From Rhizobium sp. 18055 (GTDB taxonomy: Bacteria; Pseudomonadota; Alphaproteobacteria; Rhizobiales; Rhizobiaceae), in NCBI RefSeq assembly GCF_902706285.1, contig NZ_CACSKD010000007.1:224440-288439 (forward strand): 64,000 nt of DNA, in the 5' to 3' direction. The position numbers and the translations under genes were made by a program. Shown here piece after piece: positions 59,312 through 64,000 of this stretch; position 1 is the first letter of the stretch; each line of letters starts with the position of its first letter. The notes under the pieces are model-generated. The model saw nothing but the letters and a program-made list of their open reading frames with translations, ran no database searches and had not been told where the DNA came from.

Positions 59312-60103
59312 ATGAAACATCACCTAGTCTTCGTAGCCGGTCTTTTGGGCGCGGCGATCGCTGTCAGTGCAGCAAATGCAGCGGACCCGTTGGCGCCGCT
59401 GGCGCCTGGCGCAACGCCGGTCGAAACCCCGAGCGGTTGGACCATCACTGTCGCACCTTACTTCTGGGCGGCTGGAATGAAGGGAGACATCGCCCAGTTC
59501 GGATTGCCGCAAGTGCACGTGGACGCACGTTTCAGCGACATCCTGGACAACCTCGATTTTGCGGCGATGGCTGTCGGAGAAGCCAGATACGACCGCTACT
59601 CGATCTTCAGCGACATCATGTACACCAAGCTCTCGAATTCTGCGACCACACCGAACGGCGTCGTCGCAGACGACATCGAGGTGACATCGAAAACCTTCGC
59701 TGGATTGATCGGCGCGGGGTATTCGGTAATTGACGGACCGAATGGTCGGCTCGACGTCGTGGGCGCGGTCCGGCTCTGGTCGACGGAGACGACGATCTCG
59801 TTCAGCGGAGGACTGCTCGGCGGCGTTGAGAGAAACGACTCGGCAACGTGGGCAGACGCCCTCGCGGGCCTCAAGGGCAACTACTTCCTCACACCGAACG
59901 TCTACCTGACGGGCTGGGCGATGGCCGGTGCTGGCGGAGCGGACCTGGATTGGGATGTCATGGGCGGCGTTGGCTACAAGTTCAACGACAGGATCTCTGC
60001 CGTCGCGGGCTATCGTGCCCTGGGCGTCGATTACAGCAACGACGGCTTCGTATTCGACGTCGTCCAGCAGGGACCGATCATCGGCGTGGCAATCCACTTC
60101 TAG
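59312..60103 (+). CDS. Outer-membrane beta-barrel protein
   Basis: 263 residues with signal peptide (AGLLGAAIAVSAANA). Eight-to-ten-strand barrel pattern: GWTITVAPYFWAAGMKGDI, FAAMAVGEARYDRYSIFSDIMYTKLS, LAGLKGNYFLTPNVYLTGWAMAG, ending GPIIGVAIHF with the terminal aromatic required by the BAM machinery. Resembles the small outer-membrane proteins of the Omp25/OmpW-like class. Last clear gene of the accessory block. Confidence 0.85.
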   Translation: MKHHLVFVAGLLGAAIAVSAANAADPLAPLAPGATPVETPSGWTITVAPYFWAAGMKGDIAQFGLPQVHVDARFSDILDNLDFAAMAVGEARYDRYSIFSDIMYTKLSNSATTPNGVVADDIEVTSKTFAGLIGAGYSVIDGPNGRLDVVGAVRLWSTETTISFSGGLLGGVERNDSATWADALAGLKGNYFLTPNVYLTGWAMAGAGGADLDWDVMGGVGYKFNDRISAVAGYRALGVDYSNDGFVFDVVQQGPIIGVAIHF

Positions 60104-60512
60104 AGTTCGCAAACGACGACGTCGGAAGGGGGGCATCCTCTCTTCACCCTCGTCGTCTCAAGAGACGATCGTGCCTTGGCGTTCTCACGTCGCGTTTCGG
60201 GAGACATCCCGCGCCTTGGCGCGATCGACCCTGAGCAGTCGTTGTTCGCCTCTATGGACTGAGAACATTCAGCGATGATCTGCACATTGAAGCGGTACGC
60301 ACGAAGGCCTCATTTGACGAAGATCATATTCGAAGCGCACGGACTTATCACCGTGTGAAGCCTGCAGGGGAGGCCAGCAGCACGAACAGGCTGATCGGAA
60401 CCGTCGTGACCGATGCTGCCAAACGCAACCGGCAGCGAGCACCGACTACCGTATAGCCCAGCCGAAGCGCTTGCTGGAACGCGCAGCCTGAAACGACCCC
60501 GAAGCGCCGCAC
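60104..60512. other. Long non-coding stretch at the right end of the accessory block
   Basis: 409 bases. Frames here are short, lack ribosome sites and match nothing I know. Possibly decayed DNA at the island border. I looked for a copy of the tRNA-Arg 3' end here and did not see one. Confidence 0.45.
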
Positions 60513-60812
60513 TCAGTCGGTCTTCGGCGGAGCGGCCGCGCCCCCGGCGCCCTCGGCCGCACCCGGATCCTTCTGTTGAAACGCCCTTTCCTGGCCGGCA
60601 GCCATGCGGTTCCACCAGGTGTTTGACAGGACTGGCGCCGCTAAAGCGCCGTCATGCGGATTGGGCTTGATGACGTCGCGGATGGCGACCGTCGCTGGCA
60701 TCCGCGCTTGCCATACCCTCTCCGCTGCAAAAGATCGCGAGGCATGCCCCGCGGATGCGGCGGCAATGACCAATGAGGCGAGCGATACTGTCCGAAGGCA
60801 CATCATGAGCAT
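60513..60812 (-). CDS. Possible small exported protein
   Basis: Up to 99 residues, with a plausible signal peptide (LRTVSLASLVIAAASAGHA) and a mature part with WQARMPATVAIRDV and a Gly/Ala/Pro-rich tail. The start (60812 or 60806) has only a weak GGATG-type site. No family recognised. It may be real because rhizobia have many such small secreted proteins, but coding support is thin. Confidence 0.35.
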   Translation of the reverse strand: MLMMCLRTVSLASLVIAAASAGHASRSFAAERVWQARMPATVAIRDVIKPNPHDGALAAPVLSNTWWNRMAAGQERAFQQKDPGAAEGAGGAAAPPKTD

Positions 60813-61000
60813 TCATCCAGCCGGGGAAATGACAGTCTAAGGCCGAAAGACCTCCCAAGGGAAGCACTCGCTGAGGTCGAGCCTGCAAAAAATGCTGCCC
60901 ACCCCGACTGCCGATCAGCCACGCCGCGGGCGCGCGCCAAATGGCTCTTTACGGCAACAGGCTGCTCGACTATCCCATGCACATCGGAGGAGCTCCTGAG

Positions 61001-61618
61001 ATGAAGACCAACCCGCCTTTGCCCATGGGCTACTCGCCACTGCCGGCTGGAAAGCTTGCCAATGTCGTGACCTGCCTTGAGATGCGCGAGCGGCCGCAGG
61101 TCGTCGTCCCCTCCCCTGGCGCCTTGGCATTCGAACGCTGGCGCGCGCCCGAACTCGACGATTACCGCAAGCTCTTTCGTGACGTCGGTGAGAACTGGCT
61201 TTGGGTGTCCCGCCTCGTCATGGACGACGAAAAACTTGGCGCCATCATCCACCATCCCGATGTCGAGATCTATGTCATCCGGATGGAGGGCCGCAGGATC
61301 GGCCTTTTGGAACTCGACTTTCGCATATCAGGTGAATGCGAACTGGTCTTTTGCGGTCTGGTTGCGGATGCGATCGGGCAAGGTGCCGGGAAGCTGCTGA
61401 TCACTCAGGCAGTCGCCCGCGCCTGGGACCGGCCGATCGAGCGGTTCTGGCTGCACACCTGCCACTTCGATCACCCTTCGGCAATGCTGTTCTATCGCAA
61501 GGCCGGGTTCCAGCCCTATGCATTCCTGGTGGAAGTGATTGACGATCCGCGTCTCTCCGGCCATCTCCCGAAAACGGCAGCCCCGCACGTTCCGCTCCTT
61601 GACGCCCAGATCGGCTGA
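61001..61618 (+). CDS. GNAT-family N-acetyltransferase
   Basis: 205 residues from ATG 61001 (GGAGGAGC upstream). GNAT fold: GRRIGLLELDF, the acetyl-CoA loop VADAIGQGAGKLL (Q/RxxGxG/A), FWLHTCHFDHPSAMLFYRKAGF. The substrate cannot be inferred. Its stop is 3 bases from the stop of the convergent stress gene. Confidence 0.9.
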   Translation: MKTNPPLPMGYSPLPAGKLANVVTCLEMRERPQVVVPSPGALAFERWRAPELDDYRKLFRDVGENWLWVSRLVMDDEKLGAIIHHPDVEIYVIRMEGRRIGLLELDFRISGECELVFCGLVADAIGQGAGKLLITQAVARAWDRPIERFWLHTCHFDHPSAMLFYRKAGFQPYAFLVEVIDDPRLSGHLPKTAAPHVPLLDAQIG

Positions 61619-61621
61619 ACG

Positions 61622-62281
61622 TCAACGATCGTAGCGGCGCCTCATCTCGGAAGCGGCAAACGGCAGGGCCGCGGTGGCAACGGCACCCAGCGGCAGACGT
61701 CGCAAAAGGCGCGTCGCCAGAAAGGTGAATGCCATGGCGCCGGCAAGCTTTGCCCAGGGATAGTCGCCGAGCTGCGCGTGGGCGCTGGCATCCGCCCACT
61801 TTGCATTTGCGCTGACGACGGTTCCCGCCTGCTCCTTGATCACCTGGAGGCGGGCCCGCAGATTGTCGATCTCGTCCTGGAGCCGTCCGATCGATCCGTC
61901 CTCGTCAGGCGCGTACTCTTCATCAACCACATAGTCGACCGGCGGCATGGGCATCTCTTCTTCCGCGGGCGCATCGGCCGCAAGGGCCTCGAGGTGATCG
62001 TTGAGCGCAGCCTCGGTGTCCAGACCACGAGGCTTTTCACTGGCTTCAACACTGTCGGCGGCCATGGCCGCAGCCGGGGACGCCGCCACAGATGGATGGT
62101 CGCGAAGCTCTTCGGAGCCGATAAACACATCGGTCTCCCCTGCCTTGTGATCAGGATGGGAAACCTCGACATCAACCGTGTCGGAAAGCTCCAGGGCCTG
62201 ATCGGCGTTCATGATGCCGACAGCGACGCGGCCGTCCTCGGAGGCAACGGTAACCTCGACGATGGGGGACTTCTTTTTCAT
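61622..62281 (-). CDS. Coiled-coil protein with C-terminal membrane anchor, EcfG-type promoter
   Basis: 219 residues from ATG 62281 (AAAGGAG upstream). Acidic, Ala/Glu-rich N-terminal two-thirds; a coiled coil DGSIGRLQDEIDNLRARLQ, and a C-terminal hydrophobic part (WAKLAGAMAFTFLATRLLRRLPLGA, in pieces) followed by RRRYDR. The layout recalls ElaB/YqjD-type tail-anchored proteins induced in stress, without clear homology. The upstream promoter fits EcfG control. Confidence 0.75.
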   Translation of the reverse strand: MKKKSPIVEVTVASEDGRVAVGIMNADQALELSDTVDVEVSHPDHKAGETDVFIGSEELRDHPSVAASPAAAMAADSVEASEKPRGLDTEAALNDHLEALAADAPAEEEMPMPPVDYVVDEEYAPDEDGSIGRLQDEIDNLRARLQVIKEQAGTVVSANAKWADASAHAQLGDYPWAKLAGAMAFTFLATRLLRRLPLGAVATAALPFAASEMRRRYDR

Positions 62282-62302
62282 GCAATTCTCCTTTGCCAGG
62301 AA

Positions 62303-62328
62303 AACACCTTTCGGAGTCGATGGGTTCC
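62303..62328 (-). promoter_or_regulatory. EcfG-like promoter (GGAAC-N17-TGTT)
   Basis: Minus strand GGAAC (62328-62324), 17 bases, TGTT (62306-62303). One base off the CGTT -10 core. The ribosome site AAAGGAG of the 219-residue gene begins ~15 bases downstream, a short leader like that at 27017. Confidence 0.6.
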
Positions 62329-62512
62329 ATAGCCGTCCATCAATTTTGCCGGCATCGATTGTTAGGGTCGCGTTTGTGCAGACGACCTGTTACAGCATCG
62401 TCTCTAGAACGAGACCGCTCCAATCCCCATATGTCTTTCGACCGCGGGGCGGGTCCTCTGATGGATCCCTATTCATCTTCCGCGCAAACACACACCATGA
62501 TTGGAGACCAAG

Positions 62513-62674
62513 ATGGCTCAAGCCAAAGAAATAGCCGCGTCCGAAGGGCCCTACAATGCGATCACGCTCGCCAAGAAGCACCGCATTTCGGTCGAAGACG
62601 CAAAGCAGATCATTGATCAGTACGGCACCGACCGCAAGTCCGCCGACAAGGCAGCACGCCGCATCGCCGCCTGA
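62513..62674 (+). CDS. 53-residue helical protein (DUF3606-like)
   Basis: ATG 62513 follows TTGGAGACCAAG; stop TGA 62672-62674. The product reads AKEIAASEGPYNAITLAKKH, then RISVEDAKQIIDQYGTDRKS and ADKAARRIAA. Two to three short helices with a turn, basic C-terminus, reminiscent of the tiny DUF3606-type proteins of rhizobia. Good coding character, a ribosome site, and a perfect terminator-like stem 21 bases downstream. Function unknown. Confidence 0.75.
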   Translation: MAQAKEIAASEGPYNAITLAKKHRISVEDAKQIIDQYGTDRKSADKAARRIAA

Positions 62675-62694
62675 ACAACACCCTGACAAACACA

Positions 62695-62725
62695 ATGCAG
62701 CGGCCGCAGAGATCGGCCGCTGCAT
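62695..62725 (+). terminator. Hairpin after the 53-residue gene
   Basis: Perfect 12-bp stem 62695-62706 with 62714-62725, 7-nt loop. No T-run, so strength is uncertain. Confidence 0.6.
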
Positions 62726-62872
62726 GATGTGAATACGTCCTGATCCTGGCGCGGCGACCGAAAATAGTCGCTGGATTTCAAACCCTTGCGACGCAACCTG
62801 GATTCAAGCTGCGAGCCGGTTCAAGCGTTTTGGAAAGCCGGACGCCCCCCACCCCAAACACCCGGGCAACCC

Positions 62873-63535
62873 TCAGTCAAAGCGCAGCTTGTGCTTCTGC
62901 AGCCCGGCCGCATCGAAATTCTCCGCATCCAGCCATGCCTCATAGCCGGCCTTCAGCCGCGGCCAGTCTGCATCCGTCATGGCAAACCAGGCCGTATCGC
63001 GGTTTTTCCCCTTGGCGACCATATGATGGCGGAAGATGCCTTCGAAGGTGAAACCGAAGCGCTGGGCAGCGCTCTTCGATGGCTCGTTGAGATTGTTGCA
63101 TTTCCATTCGAAGCGGCGATAGCCAAGCCGATCGAAGGCATGGCTGGCGAAAAGATAGAGTGCTTCGGTGGTGATGCGCGTGCGCGCAATCGCCGGTCCC
63201 CACAAGATGTTGCCGATCTCGATGACGCCGTTGGCGGTATCGATCCGCATCAGCGCCTGCCGCCCTTCGGCCCGGCCGCTGCGCTTGTCGATCACCGCAA
63301 AGAACATCGGGTCCGGCGACACTGCCGCCTTTTCGAGCCACGGCGTGAACGCGGCAAGATCGGCAGGCGCGTCCTCGAACAGGTAGCGGAACCGATCGTC
63401 GGCACCCGGCTGTTGCGCCGAGGCCAGCAGATCACGTCCGTGGCGGCCGGCATCGAGCGGCTCCAGCCTGGTGTAGCGCCCTTCGAGCGCCACGCGGTCC
63501 GGACGCTCCACGCCCTTCCAATTTGAGAGGTCCAT
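62873..63535 (-). CDS. GNAT-family N-acetyltransferase (RimJ/RimL-like)
   Basis: 220 residues. RimJ/RimL-type GNAT: GRYTRLEPLDAGRHG at the N-terminus, FFAVIDKRSGRAEG, GVIEIGNILWGPAIARTRITTEA (acetyl-CoA loop region), YRRFEWKCNNLNEPSKSAAQRFGF. The last segment with N..N..S..A..R..GF is the family signature. Substrate may be a protein N-terminus, amino acid or drug; not decidable. Divergent from the MocR-type gene. Confidence 0.9.
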   Translation of the reverse strand: MDLSNWKGVERPDRVALEGRYTRLEPLDAGRHGRDLLASAQQPGADDRFRYLFEDAPADLAAFTPWLEKAAVSPDPMFFAVIDKRSGRAEGRQALMRIDTANGVIEIGNILWGPAIARTRITTEALYLFASHAFDRLGYRRFEWKCNNLNEPSKSAAQRFGFTFEGIFRHHMVAKGKNRDTAWFAMTDADWPRLKAGYEAWLDAENFDAAGLQKHKLRFD

Positions 63536-63682
63536 CGAAATTCCTTGTCGTCAACGTGAGAGAATCAGGTGCCAAGCGCCGGCACTGGTTTGCCATTTTG
63601 CAGCCGCTCTGTTTTTCGATTAAAGAGGTCTGCTGTATCCATCCACTTTTGCCATTTCCGGCAGACCACTCGGCGAGACCAG

Positions 63683-64000
63683 ATGCCACCAGCAACAGCC
63701 GCATGGCTCCCGATAGATCGCACGGCAGGCGATCTCGAAGGCCAGATCTACCGCGAGATGCGCGAGCGCATCCTTTCCGGCCAGATCACCGCCGGCCAGC
63801 GCCTGCCATCGACGCGCACGCTGTCGCGGTCGCTTGGGCTTGCGCGTTCGACCGTGGTCAACGCCTATGAACGCCTGAAGGCAGAGGGGTATCTAGAAGC
63901 AATGACGGGGTCGGCAAGCCGTGTCGCCGCACTCTCCATGTCGCCTTTCGGCGAAAGGCCAGCACCGCCCGCCTCCACCCCTGTCTCTTATACACAGCTG
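63683..64000 (+). CDS. GntR/MocR-type regulator, 5' part (runs off the window)
   Basis: From ATG 63683 the frame stays open to the edge. Residues 12-80 are a GntR winged helix: LEGQIYREMRERILSGQI, RLPSTRTLSRSLGLARSTV, NAYERLKAEGYLEA. The following linker would lead to an aminotransferase-like PLP domain in MocR/PdxR regulators. Divergent from a GNAT gene, which it may regulate. The last ~19 bases match a Tn5 mosaic end rather than the gene, so the final six codons are probably not genuine. Confidence 0.8.
   Translation, partial: MPPATAAWLPIDRTAGDLEGQIYREMRERILSGQITAGQRLPSTRTLSRSLGLARSTVVNAYERLKAEGYLEAMTGSASRVAALSMSPFGERPAPPASTPVSYTQL
63981..63999 (+). other. Tn5 mosaic-end (tagmentation adapter) sequence at the contig edge
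   Basis: CTGTCTCTTATACACAGCT matches the 19-bp Tn5 mosaic end CTGTCTCTTATACACATCT at 18 of 19 positions and lies at the very end. This is the read-through adapter of transposase-based libraries and is most likely an artefact. Confidence 0.85.

Noticed and set aside
45847..62000. A repeat of the tRNA-Arg 3' end that would mark the far side of an island
   Set aside because: I scanned for the T-arm/acceptor sequence after the accessory block and did not see one. The right border therefore remains undefined.

Overview
The window looks like chromosomal DNA of a member of the Rhizobiaceae (Rhizobium/Agrobacterium group). The evidence is the gbpR-chvE-gguABC sugar locus in its classic divergent order, an MCP ending in a WEEF tether, a TTG-started circularly permuted ATP-grasp/alpha-E/transglutaminase set, EcfG-type and CtrA-type promoter motifs, and uniformly GC-rich coding. 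The right edge ends in a Tn5 mosaic-end-like sequence, so it is probably a contig end carrying a sequencing-library adapter.

Layout. 0-4 kb: the tail of a chemoreceptor, then a leftward operon (cytochrome b, Tat-exported molybdopterin oxidoreductase, very Met-rich periplasmic peptide) divergent from a DUF1223 gene. The two promoters carry the same TGTAAC-N17-CGnA signature. This resembles the SigF/MrpX/YedY1/YedZ1 hypochlorite-defence arrangement. 4-6.8 kb: methyltransferase, L-lactate dehydrogenase-like enzyme, YefM/YoeB toxin-antitoxin pair. 6.8-11.3 kb: leftward ureide (uric acid) degradation operon puuE-uraD-allA-uraH, interrupted by two tandem MntA/HepT modules. 11.4-17.6 kb: DUF1045 gene, FAD oxidoreductase divergent from mnmD (a split MnmC), a palindromic mosaic element whose ends form the stop codons of both neighbours, and a large multi-PAS hybrid histidine kinase. 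18.2-27.5 kb: DEAD-box RNA helicase, ATP-grasp/alpha-E/transglutaminase operon, an acyltransferase, two more transglutaminases, and a small EcfG-promoter gene. 27.6-37.2 kb: leftward chvE-gguA-gguB-gguC-aldehyde dehydrogenase-arabinonate dehydratase operon with divergent gbpR, which together imply non-phosphorylative L-arabinose catabolism. 37.3-45.7 kb: J-domain protein, inositol dehydrogenase, second acyltransferase, ROK regulator divergent from a xylFHG-type transporter.

45.8-60.1 kb: a tRNA-Arg(CCG) followed at once by an integrase remnant and then an accessory block rich in exported proteins. It holds a DUF1254 protein, IS remnants, HAD phosphatase-like protein, arylsulfatase, MscS-type channel, an eight-haem cytochrome c with C-terminal TPRs, a membrane regulator (N-terminal DNA-binding-like region, TolB-like, TPR), and two outer-membrane proteins. 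60.1-64 kb returns to typical rhizobial small genes: two GNAT enzymes, an EcfG-type gene, a 53-codon gene, and the start of a MocR-type regulator.

Most gene calls rest on family motifs read directly. The two least described systems, and the best leads, are the Met-rich peptide/molybdoenzyme locus with paired promoters and the tRNA-linked sulfatase/octahaem block.
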